Source: Blasia pusilla
Lineage: Eukaryota; Marchantiophyta; Marchantiopsida; Blasiales
NCBI GenBank assembly: GCA_050084515.1
Contig: CM114274.1
Location: 41,788,001-41,852,000, forward strand
Direction: 5' to 3'
Length of the DNA: 64,000 nucleotides
Below the pieces are notes generated by a model. The model was not told the origin of the DNA. It did no database searches and was given only the letters and a program-made list of their open reading frames with translations. Position numbers and translations under genes: made by a program. The number at the start of each line of letters is the position of its first letter. Position 1 is the first letter of the stretch. Shown here piece by piece: positions 44,640 to 58,000 of this stretch.

Positions 44640-45575
44640 AGAGTACGCGTAGTGCCGCATCCTTCGCAGAGAGCACGACTAGTGCAGCATGGCCATGAGG
44701 AGTTGGGTCACTTTGGGATGAAGCGGACGTACAGCTTGCTCCAGATTCAGTATTGGTGGCGAGGCATGCAGACTGAGGTTCAGTAGTTTGTTGCTAGGTG
44801 CATGGTGTGTGATGAGGTCCGAGCATCGTTCAATCATCCGACTCCACAATTACATCCATGACCGATCATGGGCTTAGGGTATAGATGGAGTTTGGATTTT
44901 GTAGGACCTTTGCCTTTGACGGAGCGTCATAGTCGTCATGTGTTCGTGATGGTCGAGCACTTCTCGAAGTGGATCGAGTTGGTTGCATTGCCTGACAAAG
45001 CGAGTGAGGGAGAAGCTTGTGCTTTCCTTGACAGAGTGCTGAGTCATTATGGCGCATCGGCTGAGGTGTTGACAGACCAAGGTACCGAGTTTTGCGGTAA
45101 GTTCTAGGCCTTGTGTGATCAGGCGTTGATTGACCACCGCACGACTTCGCGAGATCATCCCGAGGCGGATGGATTAGTGGAGAGAGTTATGCAGACGGTG
45201 AAGAGGGGTTTACGCAAATATGGCTTGCAGAGAGGTCACCTAGGAGATTGGGACCTCCAATTGCCGTGGTTGGCGATCGGATACAGATTCAGCAGGCAGG
45301 CATCCTTAGCGTCTTTTTCACCGTACTTGCTACTTTATGGCCAAGAGCCAAATTTACATGTGGCCATTCGTCGAGATGCTGGTGAGGTGTTGGACCTTGA
45401 TGACCTAGATGTACGGATGCGAGCATGTTCTCAGAGGGCTGAGTTGTTTCGGAGAGTGATGCCCATGGCGGTATAGAACTTGGCGATTGCGCACCATCGG
45501 GATACGTTGAGGTATGCGACTATTCCGGGTGGTGGTTATCGACCAACTATCCGGAGGTTTCATCAGGAGATTATG
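44640..45575 (+). pseudogene. E3 DDE integrase
   Basis: HHCC finger: HEELGHFGMKRTY and CMVC, with a TAG between them where E0 has Gln. The core has Asp in WSLDFVGPLP, Asp in VLTDQGTEF, and the Glu helix EADGLVERVMQTVKRGL, so all three catalytic acids are kept. A TAG at about 45105-45107 replaces Gln (KFQALC in E0). The C-terminal barrel is interrupted near 45475 and 45585. Confidence 0.9.
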
Positions 45576-45601
45576 TCTACTTGTAGCAGACGGCACCAAC
45601 G

Positions 45602-45934
45602 ATGTTGGATGTGATTGCAGAGCGCACTATCCTGAGAGTGCGTGACATTTTGCCATCCGGTGTTCTCTTGCTGGAGGGACGCGATGGTATGGTATGGAAG
45701 GACCATGTGCGTAATTGTGCGCCATGTCACCTTCCTAACATTGATGGTACACTACATCCGAGGTTAGTAGTAGTTCTTGCAGGCTTGCGTTGTATGTTGT
45801 GTGGTTCTGCCCGTGGTGCGGCCACGATGCTAGTCTATGATGGATATTCGAGAGGTTGGCATATGGCATGTCTGCCGCCACCTCTCACTAGGGTTGTTCC
45901 TCGGGGACGATGGATATGTCCCAGATGTACATAG
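45602..45934 (+). pseudogene. E3 integrase tail and PHD finger with two lost zinc ligands
   Basis: Open frame: VWKDHVRNCAPCHLPN, then the PHD finger from about 45785. The second Cys pair reads YDGY instead of CDGC (E0) or CDRC (E1). Both Tyr codons are TAT, one G-to-A change from TGT. The rest (RCMLC, GWHMAC, GRWICPRC) is intact. Zinc site 2 should be lost, so the finger is probably misfolded in this copy. Confidence 0.85.
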
Positions 45935-46079
45935 AGGAGATGCTAGGTAGGTTTTGATTTCGACTTTTTCTGTGATATGGATGACAAGAAGGCGACTAAC
46001 GATGGAGCCACATGAGCACCCGGCCTTTCTGCTCTTAGCGTCCTAGAGATGTATGTCGTGGTACGTAGGGATAGATGGC

Positions 46080-46120
46080 TATCTAGAGTTAGAGGGACCT
46101 AACCACCAACTAGGGGGACG
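46080..46120 (+). promoter_or_regulatory. Candidate polypurine tracts of E3
   Basis: GTTAGAGGGACCTAAC and, 8 bases later, CTAGGGGGACGATTGG, directly before B1. E2 has GTTAGGGGGACCCAAC and CTAGGGGGACGGTTG in the same place, and E0 and the remnant at 50763-51610 also keep the pair. Strong conservation between subfamilies suggests function in plus-strand priming. Confidence 0.5.
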
Positions 46121-46248
46121 ATTGGAGATATTTTGGTACTTCTCGCCTCTATGTATCGACGCCATGAGCTAGCATGGGATCGTGTGTGTTTGTATGTGTG
46201 TTCGATGACAACGATGTATATTGTGTAGCGATGTGTATGCGCACGACA
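46121..46248 (+). repeat. E3 block B1
   Basis: 128 bases (ATTGGAGATATTTTGG ... GCGCACGACA), repeated at 46765-46891, followed by GT and A2. Confidence 0.92.
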
Positions 46249-46250
46249 GT

Positions 46251-46764
46251 TGTCACGTCTTTTAGGGTAGATTGGTGAGATGTAGTAGAGCGCCTTTGTG
46301 AGTAGTGGAGGACAGACGCAGTAAGTCGAGGATGACCTGCTGAGGCTCTGGGAAACCTGAGAGAGCAGGTTTTCCCTTTGTTTCGGCTCATTTGGAGCCA
46401 TATTGAGGAACTTACTATTTCAGGTAAGTAATATTTTGAGTATATGTTCAACTTTATATTTTTGGTAAGTGGCCCTTGATCTCCTACATTAGGTCAAGAG
46501 CCAAGGAGGTAACTTGGGAGAACAAGTTACCGTGGAGAGAGCTTGGGAGAGGGGAGGGGTATACCTCAAGGAGAGAAAGCTTGAGAGCTCATTCTCTCTT
46601 TGTTGAACCTCTTGGTATAAGGCGGCGGAGCTATGGTCCCTTGCCTTGTGAGTGTAACCCAAGTCTCTCATTAGGAGAGTGGGTTTGGTTTGACATGAGA
46701 GAGAGTGCACACCTTTGAGAGCTATGGTGTGAGATGGTGTAGAGAGAGATTGGATCTTACTTTA
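46251..46764 (+). repeat. E3 block A2
   Basis: 514-base direct copy of A1 (24583-25098), with the same stem-loops. It passes directly into B2, which A1 does not do. Confidence 0.92.
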
Positions 46765-46891
46765 ATTGGAGATATTTTGGTACTCTCGCCTCTATGTATG
46801 GATGCCATGAGTTAGCATGGGATCGTGTGTGTTTGTGTGTGCGTTCGGTGACAGCGATGTATATTATGTAACGATGTGTATGCGCACGACA
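46765..46891 (+). repeat. E3 block B2 (3' terminus)
   Basis: Second copy of B, ending GCGCACGACA. The E2 sequence resumes after it with TCTCC, which fixes the end of E3. Confidence 0.92.
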
Positions 46892-46978
46892 TCTCCCAAA
46901 ATACAAGATAAAACCAAGCGGATACAACATTATACTCCCTAACAACACATCATGCGACTTTGCCAATGTCGTAATCGC

Positions 46979-47640
46979 TCAAGTACGCACCATTGCACTA
47001 TTTGACTTATGCTCTGGTTGAAGTCTAACCACCAACTCCTCTCGAGTCACATACTGCGTGGATGATACACTCCCAATAGACGTATATATCTTAAAAGGAC
47101 TACGCTCAATGTCGCCTTTCCATAACCCCAACGCCAAACACGCCGCCTTCCCTAACATCAAGGGCTACACTCCCAAATCAAATAGGCTGCACTACGAGTG
47201 GTACAATGTACCTTTGAGACTAACCAAGCAAAACACTCATGCTTGATCATCCAATAACACCAAAAGTGGTGTGATCATGGCTTGCTCTATCGCTGGCCTA
47301 TATCTACCAACTTTTTTGCCGTAGAATGCCATGACTCAGTGGAAGACGTCCCGAGTACTTGCTCTGAGGGTAGTTCCACCACCTCCTCAACTACCTCTCA
47401 ATGCAAGGAAGTCACCTCTCCACACTCACATAACGTGGCAGCCAGTTGGAACACCTTCGCAGGTCCAACTCCCAAGGTTGCCAACTCCATAACAAAAAAC
47501 AATGGAGCTTGGCTCACCCTAGTGGCCACCTCCAACAACGTGGTCAATAGTGGCTCCATCCAAGCAGACATAGGAGTCGTCTCTTCCACTCCTCGTGATT
47601 TCGATGCACTTGTCCCACCTGTGGGCACTACTGGTCAAGG
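46979..47640 (-). pseudogene. pro: E2 protease region
   Basis: Minus-strand frames 47628-47398 (ATLGVGPAKVFQLAATLCECG) and 47161-46979 (MLGKAACLALGLWKGDIERSPFKIYTSI) match the E1 and E3 protease. The codon that is a stop in E1 and E3 after PFQI is Tyr (TAT) here. The sequence continues VTREELVVRLQPEH. Confidence 0.75.
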
Positions 47641-49210
47641 CACCATCGACGCTGTATGTAGTGCCTCCGACAACGAGGATGACTAGGGGACCCTGGCTTG
47701 CCGCCCATCGATCCCCTCTTCTGGGTCAATCTTAACCCCACCTCTCAATGGCTCGGTAACTCTTGCAACACCCTAAGTCACCACCATAGTAGCCTCAACT
47801 TGAGCCGCACTACACATAAATCCCATCCTAGAAAAATCCTTACATACATCGTGGTAAGATGTGGAGGTTGTCGCCACACTAGCTACTCTCAACTTCGTGC
47901 CTTCCCTTAGCTGCATCATCGTCATGGCAGCAATCTTTTGCTCCAACTAATTGATGCAAGTAAGGAGCGCTGCATTGGGTGCATGTCCTCCATCTTCTCT
48001 GATTGCTGGTGATGGAACTCTACGACCACAATCACCCAATACTCGATCTCCACCAACTCTCTTGCCCCCTAGTCCTCAGCCTACCTCCCGGGGAAGATCA
48101 AAACCCTTATCCCTAGTATGACCATATCCGTGACAATGATCACGTGCATAGTGTAACTATGGTGGGGCCATCCTAGGGTGACTCCTGAGCAATCGAAGGT
48201 GCCCTCGTCCCTCTACCATGATGTTGGTAGTCCCTCTGCATATGTGGCCTGCCACACGTCCAACAAGCCAACCCTGGTTCCTATTGGGTAACATATATCG
48301 GTACGGATCATTGCCTCATCAACTCACGATACCTGCCCCGCTCTCTGGGCCCATTGGCCTGCTCTCGTGGTATTGGTGCATGCTGGAGCACCTCTCGGTC
48401 TACTCCTACTCATGGATCCATCAAATCTCACAAAAATCCCATGATCACCACGTGCTCCTCACTCATGTTGAGCTCTACCCGCTTAGAAAACTTGAAGACC
48501 ACCTTCAATATAGGCTTCTTCGTGTGAAGCAATATTGCATCGCGAACTCTCCTCCGTAGCTCCTGGTCGAGCGGCCCATATTAATACTGAACAGATTGCG
48601 CCTCAGTCACCCCATATGTGGCAATGATTAGCTGTCGCATGCGCGTGAACGCCTCCCTCAGACTCTCACCCGATCTCCGCTGAAAATCTTGTAGACTCTT
48701 AAGCTTCTCGATTCGCACGCCCTCGTAGCTCCTCCCCAACTGTCAGAAGAACTCCAATGTAGGACTGAAACTCGGTGGTCCTCTATCACAAGGGGTCTCT
48801 CCCACCTTACCACTCACATTGCCTTCCTCTCCATCTAGTCCTCGGTTTGATGGTGAAGGTCTCTCCAACCTTATTATCCCATCATATACCTTGCGACCAC
48901 TAGTGGACACATACCCTGGGCGGTTTCTTCCACCTTCTTGGCTTCGCCTGTGTGTAGCCCCTCTAGACTCAGCTCGACTCTTCCTTCCCACATACTCGAA
49001 GCCCACATGGCTCCCCCTTTACCCCTTTAACTCCCACTACCCACACCTCGTTCATCACTGCCCTATGCAATTTCCCGGCTCCTGCACTATGGTGCACCTC
49101 TTCCCGTCCATGATCTTTCTCAACCCTACTTCCAGCTTGCAATTGAAGGCCTGCAACCCTATGAGGCCTAGACTTGGTCTCTCTCCCTCCTACCCCCACT
49201 AGCCCCTACC
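47641..49210 (-). pseudogene. gag: E2 gag
   Basis: A broken minus-strand reading contains PPSFSPTLEFF, EKLKSLQDFQRRSGESLREAFTRMRQLI and GVTEAQSVQY, then TAA, YGPLDQELRRRVRD, aligned with E1 3940-4180. At the position where E1 and E3 have TAG, E2 has CAG (Gln). The stop two codons later (TAA) replaces the Trp of E1 and E3. Confidence 0.75.
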
Positions 49211-50150
49211 ACTTGTGCCTCTGGCCTAGCTAACCCGTGCGTGTCCATATGTGCGTCTCCTATTTCTTCGGCCTTCTCAACCCCTTCAGCCTGGTACTCC
49301 CAACTTACTGCCCGTATTCCTTGATTGTGCGTGACCTAACCCAACTCATCTTCAACCTAGCTAGCTGCCTTCACTTAATAATCGCTTCTCGGCTACAAGG
49401 CAAAGCTCTCTTCTCCTTCCCGACAAACACTCCCCACTTCACTCTACGCTACACCCAAGGGCTCTTGCTTGACCCTTGCCACGCTCTACTGCTCTCTTTT
49501 GTCGATCTGCACCTGCAAGATCTACAAAAAAACGGAGAGCGCTTGTACGTACAACCTCCTGAACTGAAAAACGACAAGCAAACGTCACTCACGCGTCTCC
49601 AGAGGCTCCCCACCGTGGCAACTCACTTGCCTACCTACAACCAACGAATTCCCTGCCCCCTCCTATCTTTCTCACATAAAATCAGAGTAGTAAAAACGGC
49701 TCATCCGGCCTAAAACTCCACTCATGAATCTACATCGGCATATCAAGCCACATCCACCCTCCACTATGAGAAAATCCAGACACTAGCTCCCTAGTTTCTA
49801 CACACCCACACACACATGTGCAAGAGAGGTACTCCTAAGGCTCAACATGAGAAAGCCATCTCTCTCACTCTTATATCCTTAGATAGAGCCAAAAGGCTCT
49901 TCCCCTTAAAATAGCCCTCCTATCGGTAACCTGCGTGCACAGGTTACCGGGTGACGTTGACTCGGTCAACAGGTCACCTGACACATCAGAACCCAAAATA
50001 AGAAAATTTCCATAAATGACATTCTCGACGCAATAGACCTGTTGCCAATCTCATCTGACATCTCGAGATGAAGTTACACCCAAACAACCCACTAACTCTC
50101 TATGTTGTCGATGCGATAGAACTCTACCTTTGTCAAAATAAGATGTGACA

Positions 50151-50762
50151 CCTATCATTACCCTAAAACACATGATCCAATAACTTAAATAATCTCTAAA
50201 ATAGTTGTGAAAACGAATTTGGTTGAGAGCCCCAAATATCAAAAGGAGAGATATTCAAAAATCAAGAGGGTACTCTCCCATAATAGTGTTTCCAAACTAT
50301 TATAGATAAGATAGTAAGCATCTTCACTAAGTCTTAAGTTCTAGTTATTTATGCAAAAGGCTTTTGTATTCTTTTTCTCTCCTTATTTATACTAGACATA
50401 ATAACAAAGAAAGTGCATGTAGGTAAGATTATCCAAATAGACCATGAATCAAAAATTCTTGGATGATTGCCATAATCGTCAAACTTAATTGATGTGTTCT
50501 TCCTTTATCTTCTTATGCCAAAATAATTTATAAATGAACGTTGGATAAACCCCTCTTTTGGAACTTTACGACATGAGTACATCCATTATTATGCTTAGTA
50601 TATCCTCCTTTACAATATGATACAACTAATTTTTTTCCTCCAAAGCTCACATAACCAAATGAGACCAATCCGTAATTGTCTAATCCAAGAAAAAAAATTA
50701 TGGAATCTTATTACAAGGAAGAAAGAGACTTTTGCAACTTAACCAAGAGTAGCATCATAATT
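50151..50762. other. AT-rich spacer
   Basis: No gene or clear repeat recognised between the 5' end of E2 and the next LTR remnant. Confidence 0.4.
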
Positions 50763-51610
50763 ATTGTGCGCAAACATATCGCTATACAATCTACACACCT
50801 CACATCATTGATCTCCTAACTCCCAGGTCGATCCATTCATAAACAAAATGTTTTCACGCATATACGTCGAGACCACACAACCATCCCGGCCCCCTTATTG
50901 GCAGTTGGGTCCCCTTCACTTCAAATTGCAAACATCACATCTTAGACTACTTGACATGATATACTACTCTATACACATCTAGCACCATCGGTGCCGTCAT
51001 CCTTGCAATACGAGCAGCGCTTCCGCCCACGGCCTTCCAAATGAAAAACGAGAACACAAACCCCAATCAGCATCTCCAAGGCTTCCCATTGGGGCAACTT
51101 GCTTGCCCATTTTTATACAGAAAATTCCCCTTGCCCTCTTGTATTTTTCTCATGTAAAATTAGAGTAAAAATGGCTCACACTGCTTAAAACTCCACTCCT
51201 GAATCTACATCAACATATCAAGCCACTTCCACCATCCGCCATGAGGAAATCCGAACGGTAGCACCCTAGTCTCTACATACACAAGCAAGAGAGGTGATCC
51301 TTAGGCCCAACATAAGAAACATGGTTTGGGAAAGCCATCTCTCCCTCTCTTATAGCCTTCACAAGAACAAAAAGGATCTTCCCCCAAAAATAACCATCCC
51401 TTTGATAACCTACATGAAAATGTTACTTGGTGATCGTTGACTCGGTCAACAGATCACATGACAGACTAAGACCAAAATAGGTATATTATGAGAAAAAATG
51501 TTCCTAACACAACTAACTCGTCGTCAACCTCATTTGACATCTAAAGACGAAGTTACATCTAAACAACCCATTGACCCTCTATGTCATTGACACGGTCGAA
51601 CTCTACTTGT
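50763..51610 (-). repeat. A-B LTR remnant of the E0/E2 subfamily
   Basis: The minus strand reads block A (from about 51610 down to about 51010) joined directly to block B (about 51000 to 50763, ending TTTGCGCAC). The G-run motif GAAGGGGACCCAAC lies within the B side. Both outer ends lack the terminal bases (TGTCAC and GACA) and no target duplication is evident. It fits an old solo repeat left by A1 x A2 recombination. Confidence 0.7.
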
Positions 51611-54400
51611 TGACACAATGCCAATTAATAGTACCACCTTTTTTTGGCTTGAAACCTTGGTTCTTTTATGTCCCCAAAAAAATATTAGAGAGTTGTAATT
51701 TACAATTGTAATGCCACTAGTGCAAATTTAGAGTCGTACCTCTAGGATCATATAACCTTTTGCAACTCTTGAAAGTAACAAAACAAGAATGATAGTTGTA
51801 TACAAAAGTAGTACCACTTAATATATTCTAAAGAGTATTTATCCACATGGGATTAGTTAAATATTTGGTGGCTAAATTTATTATTAAGTAAACCGACTTA
51901 CTTAAATATCTTAAAAAATTTAAACGTGAACTTAGTTACCAAACAGATACTAAGAAGCAATGCATGGTTCTTGAATGCGATGACATTCTTCTAGGATTGT
52001 CACACATTTTCTTCCCTTCTATAAGGGATTATAAGTATTAGTTCCTTTCATATGGTAACGCCTCAATCAAAACATAAGCAACAAATGCTTGAAAAATTCA
52101 CAACCGAGGCTAAAATGATGATCTTTAACCATAAAAATAGCAATTAGAACTTTCTTTAAGAAAAGATTAAAGTTTCAAGCTTTTCTTATAAGAGAAAAAA
52201 ATATGCATGTTCCATAATGAAGCATTGAGCCTGAAAGTAATTTATACTCAAAATTTTTAAATGTGGGCACATAGACTTCATGTAGAGATTTGCATTCTCC
52301 TATGAACTTCTCAAGGTTCTATGTATTCCAAAAACCTTCAAAAATTTATGAGTATTCCAATCTTGGTTGATTACTGCTTGCTATTTTACTTATATAGTGG
52401 ATGCAAACTTTCATGTTATTCCTTTGTTAAATAAATTTGTTTGACTCAAACGATTCCCTATAACACAACTCACATATTATGTGTCATATTGGTTGAATAT
52501 GAAGTAACATTGGATCTTGATTATCAAATGGGAAAGCTTTTGGGAAAGAAGATAAAAAGTGGTTCAACTATAATTTTTACTTTCAGATCAAAATACTCCA
52601 AGAAGAGAGGTAATGGTTGAGGTATTACTCAATATCTCGAGAATCTTATATGGATTACATCAAGTAAATAATAAGAATCCATAATTTCTATTATATAAAA
52701 TTAAAAATGGTGTTGTGTGGAAATGGATCGTATCAAATTGAGTTAAATATCTCAATATAAAAAAAATGAGTTTTTCTCTATGGTTTCTTTATTTTTGACT
52801 AAAAATAAGTGTAATTTTTTTCTCAAAGTAATCTGATTTTTTCTTCAGATCCTGAATTTTAGCATTACTAAAGGGAAATCACAAGGAATTATTTCTAGGC
52901 AAAAAGGAAAAAATAATGATATGGATTGAGTGTATTCCCAAATTTTGAGTTTCCAAGATATGTACCCAAGAGGCATACATTACGCCTTGCACTATAAAAT
53001 ATCATTCTAAATTTTAATAAATTATCACATCCCAAAAAGAATCAAGATAAGTGAATAAATCATATTATAGAAGACTTAGAATATAGAAGAAAGGAAAAAA
53101 TCATGACTAATCATACTAAATAATTGAACTAATCATACATTAGGATTAAGATAAAGGCAACTTTTTTCAGGATATAGATATTTTTATTTTGGTGCTTAAA
53201 AATTCTAGAATAATCTTCAACTTGAAAATTTTGAAGTAAATAAAAGATGAAGGCCATGTGAGTTCAAAAGGATATCATGTGGCCCATCATATTACCAAGT
53301 GCATTAACATCTAGCCTCTAAAGGTTATAGTGAATGCTGAATAGCCCCATGTCTATTCATCCTCGGATTATCGGGGGATATGTTTAATATTAGTTGATGG
53401 AGGGGAACATCGGACAAAACTTTGATGGAGCTAAGAATATTCAAATTTCAAAGCCAAGACCTCGAGACATAACTAAGGGGAAGGGCTTTGGCCATTTCAC
53501 CAAAATCTCCTATATGTAAGGAAAAAAACAATAACATAGAACTTCCTCTACTAGTATAAGTAAAATTAGCTAGTGTTAATTCCCACCACGCTAATAAGTC
53601 GAGGATGCAAACCTACTCACAACCATATATATTCAAAATCAAAGTTTTGGATATTTTTTAATATCCATGTTTTTATGAGTAGTCAATTTTTTTTCATGAA
53701 GTTAAAATTTTCCATTATTTTTTTTCCAATAAAAAGTATTTTGAGAGAGAAAAAATGGCTTAAATTTTGAAATGAGGGAGTGGCTTATAAGGTAAGAAAA
53801 TTTTAATTTTTTGTTTCCAATAATTGAGGGGAAATTTTTTTTTATCACAAATTTCTCTAAAGACTCCATCTCTTATTGAAGAAATATTATATCATGATTA
53901 GAAATTTAATTTTCAATAGGGGATGGAAGAAGAGAAAGGGATAACTTTTCAGCAATAGAATGTTTTGCATGTCTTTCACAAGAATTTTATTTTAAAGTGT
54001 TTAATTTCCATAAGAAGATCTAGAGGAAAAGAGGGGTTCACCTAAATTTTCAATAAGACACTAGAAGGATTTCAATCCAAAACCACTAGAATTTAATACT
54101 CGGATTAGTTCTCCCGGATTGATAACACTAACTTATAACTAGAAAACAAGTAGGATCAAATGACTCGTCACAAAGGATTTCTAGTGTCAAAATGACGCGT
54201 TGGCATAGATTTTTTAACGCTAAGTTGGAAAGTGTACAAGTGATTAGAATCCTAGTCATCAATCTAGTGAGTATGACATGGAATTCTTACGATGCTTACG
54301 TGGATTTTTGTACGATTCTGACACGTGGTACAGAATGAGTGGTTGAAGTACAAGTGTGACACGTGGACGAACGCACTATATATAGTGTAGAAAAATATTT
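51611..54400. other. AT-rich region without recognised genes
   Basis: Frames are short and full of stops on both strands. Nothing is assignable; some stretches may be very old retrotransposon remains. Confidence 0.45.
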
Positions 54401-54740
54401 CCCTGCTACTATTTAACACTAAATGTAGTCATTCTAGTCATAGATTTTATATAGAATCCATTGTAAGTGTTTTATATGAAACTACTTACAATTATCCTAA
54501 ACTAGTGATTATTTCTAGTTGTATCCTTGTAACTAAGTATATAGTCATTCTTTTTAAGTGTATAGTTTTGGTATTTGATTTAAAACTTGTGGTTATTTCT
54601 GGTTGTATAATTGAAACTAAATAGTCATTCTTTCTAAATGTACAATTTTGGTATTGATAAAAAAACTAGTGGTCCTTTCTTTTCGTTTAAGTGTAACTAA
54701 TTATAGTCATTCTTTTTTAGTTTTATTGTGTTGGTATTTG
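54400..54740 (+). repeat. Tandem subterminal-type repeats with TAGTCATTCT
   Basis: Three to four units of about 100-115 bases share (A/T)TAGTCATTCTTT, a T(A/G)TAGTTTTGGTATTGAT-like segment and ACTAGTGGTT. A CACTA start follows at 54417 (CACTAAATGTAGTCATTC). It may be the subterminal zone of the CACTA transposon whose genes lie at 55.1-62.5 kb; the exact end is not proven. Confidence 0.45.
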
Positions 54741-55077
54741 ATTAAAAACTAGTTCTACTTTCATTAAGTTATTAAGATTATTTCTTTTATTGTTGTTTGA
54801 TTATTTTTGTACATTGAATAGACTATAAATTTCTTTAGGAATGAATGTCTCACATACAATCATTTCAATACATTCAGCTGTGTGGTTGCGCATCATTTAT
54901 CAAAAGCATGACATTGATCAGACCATAACATTTTTAACAATGAATGTCTCAGATATGCATACAATCATTTATTTACATCCAATCCAGCTTTATTCCATAG
55001 AGGATCAACAAAAAATGAAAGATTTCCTCACCTAGAACAAGATGTAGAGCTATCATGGAAAAAGAAAAGAGCCCTAA

Positions 55078-58000
55078 CTAACTTTTGAGTGAAATCTTCT
55101 TCACTGATTTCTCTGGCCATAAGACACTAGTGCCAGAAGCATGCTTTAGAAGTGTGTGGGGGGGATCATCTTCGAAGTTTGGAAATGGAAGCTCTGCATC
55201 CCCATCAATGATGGTCAATACATCCACTTTGACAAGTCCCAATGGAATAATTTTTCCATGACAAGAATCCCTACCAACAATGTCTGATATGCGTCTAGTG
55301 CCTACATGCTTCCAACCTCTTCGGCTCTGTGATAGAAAGATTGTATCTCCTACATTCAACTGCAAAAGCCACATAATGCAATGAATCAACCCATAAGAAA
55401 TAACCTGAAGCATAAACATAGGTAGATAAAGCATTTTTTTACTGTCAATCTGAAAATTGTACCTTCATGAAACTCCAACCACAGCTTGGAATGTTGGATG
55501 TATAGCTCACTTGCTACAATCAATTAAGTCATCAACTCAAAAATTGAACCACAAGTTCTTTTAATATTGCAATCTTATTGAATCAAACTAAAAATCTAAG
55601 ATCATACAAAGGTTCAAATCACGTAGAGTTACAAAATTAACTCACCATATTTCTTTCTTTCCTCTCGAGAAGCGTTGAACCCTTCCTCTTGGGCTTGCTT
55701 TTTTGCTTCAATTCTTTTTTCCTTTTTTGTATCCCCAACAAAATTTTGAAGTGGCTCCACAACCATTCTGGATTTTTGTTGAGGATCTTCAAGGGCAGCA
55801 AGCACTGATTCACGAGTCTCCTCCATGCCAATAGAGACACATTGTACATTCTTGGGCACAAGGATAACTTCCTAAGGTTTTTGTAGAGTAGAGATAGGCA
55901 TAGTATCTTGTCTCTCTATAAGATTGTCAAGTGAAGAAGATGCTTGAACTTCAATAGATGCGATGTTCTCACCGAGAGGATCAAGAATAGAATTGGAAAT
56001 TTTTGGGATCACCACAACCTCAGGAATCTCAACTGGTGATGGAGGAGGTGGTATATTGTTCTGTCCCTTACTTACCATACCCTTTAGTTCTGTCATCATT
56101 CCCATCAAGATTTCCATGCTTGATTTGAGACCATCCAAGTCATTTTCCACCACTTGTATCCTCTCTGTCAAGGTGGATAAACCACTCTAAGAAACAATAC
56201 CAACATACAAGTGAGATATTTTTTGGTAAGAAAAAATGGATGAAGATACAATATTAGGTCACATGACCAACTTCTAAGTTCACTTTACAGCAAGCCAATT
56301 CACCATACTACGCTAAAGAAACTTCTGTATCTGTAAGTTCACTTTACATAAGGCCAATTTTGAATATCATACAGCAAGACAACTTCTGAATTTGTAAGAG
56401 AAATTTACAACAAGCCAATTTTGAATATTATACAGCAAGACAACTTCTGAAATTGTAAGAGAATTTTACAGCAAGCCAATTTCGAATAACATACAACAAG
56501 ACAACTTCTGAAAGTATAGGAGGATTTTGTAGCAAGCTAATTTGGAATACTATGCTAAGACAACTTCTGTTTTTTGTAACATAATTATCAAGAAGGTCAC
56601 AGATTAGCGTACCTTATTAACAGTTGCTTGGCTTGGGGATGCTTTTCCTGCATCCAAAGACTCCTCAATGTCTTGTAGTGATGGACTTCTCCCGCCCATC
56701 TCTTTCCGCTACATTCCATCAAATGAGGTTAGGATTGCAATTTAAGCTAGAGATGTGTAGAAGATTTAGAAATAGAATGTAAACTTGCTGGAAGAGATAA
56801 TGAGAACAAAAGCACGAGTTTACCAAAGTGTGCTTTGCTCCTACATAACCATCCCTTCCATCGGGATTGGGCTTCTCCACCTTTGAGCAATTGGCCTTCA
56901 TACGCTTAGATTTGTTTTGTCCTTCGGGAGACAACCAATATGATTTCAAACTTTCCCAACTCTTAGGATTCACATCGGGAGGAGAGGGGCATTCGGGAGA
57001 ACACCCTGCCTCTATCCACATCCTCTTCAATCGAGCCCTCTCTCTCTTCATTAGTTCTTGGAGAGAGTTTCCCCAAAATTTCTCACTAAGTTCACCCCCC
57101 GTGTATTTATAGTGGGCAACAACATCCCTACGCACAGCTTTCAAATCTGTATATGTTTGTTTAGCAACATCAACAATGCTGATGTCTAAGTTTCGATGCA
57201 CTACAACCTTTATTTCATTGTACCAACTACTTTTTCCGTCACAACCATATACTATCTCACCCTCTGTTATGACCTCAACCAAAATTTTTAGCTCAACTCA
57301 CTCTCGAATCTTGCTGACCGCCTTCCATGCATTATAATCCTCCTTTCTCTTCATCCGTTTAATAGATGATTCTACACCAAAAATTTCCCACTTCTACACT
57401 TTAGAAAAATCAAAATCCCTCTCCTTACTACATGGTACAATCAGTCATAATATGATCCCATTAATACAGTGACTTATCTTACCAAGTGGAGCAGTTGGTG
57501 GAACCTGTGGGGCAAGTCCAGGATTTGGGGCAAAGAAATGTCCACCAAAGAAGCTAGGGGGTTGGCCCCATCCAAGAGGAATAGAACCTGCATGCCATAC
57601 TTCAATATGCATCCACAATATGCTTGTAAGGGTTCATGGAGCCCTCAAAAAAGACCCCTTGTTCAACTTCTAACTTCATGAAACATTATGGGAGGTGTTT
57701 AGGATCCTTTTGAGTACCTGACATGGCCGAAGGCCATTGTGTGGGCATGGGGAACCGTGGGTACATCCCAGGAATCGGCCATTGTAGGACTCTGGGAAGA
57801 TGGGAAAGTGGATTCTTCTTGCTTTCTTTTTGCTTCTTGCCTGGACTAGGACGCTATCGCCAAAAAATTTCATCTAATTGAGCCATTTTAGTATTTGGAA
57901 GAAAGAAGCTATGAACGAATAAAGTACTATGCAAGTATTTCAATGTTTGCAATTAAAAGACTTGTTACTTACACATTCTTCATCCGCCTTGCCACGATTC

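Larger units (their letters stand above)
46892..50150 (-). mobile_element. E2, 5' part of the internally deleted gypsy element
   Basis: On the minus strand it starts with block A1 (TGTCACATCTT at 50150, to about 49650), then a leader, gag, protease and linker. It is cut at 46892 by E3 and resumes at 24580. A1 is similar to the E0 block A2 at 1-426, so E0 and E2 are one subfamily, and to 23553-23838 (E2's own A2). Confidence 0.85.

Noticed and set aside
54059-54186. 128-bp mini-CACTA element (CACTAGAAGG ... ATTTCTAGTG)
   Set aside because: End bases fit, but the terminal repeats agree over only about 8 bases and the flanking triplets (AGA and TCA) are not a duplication.
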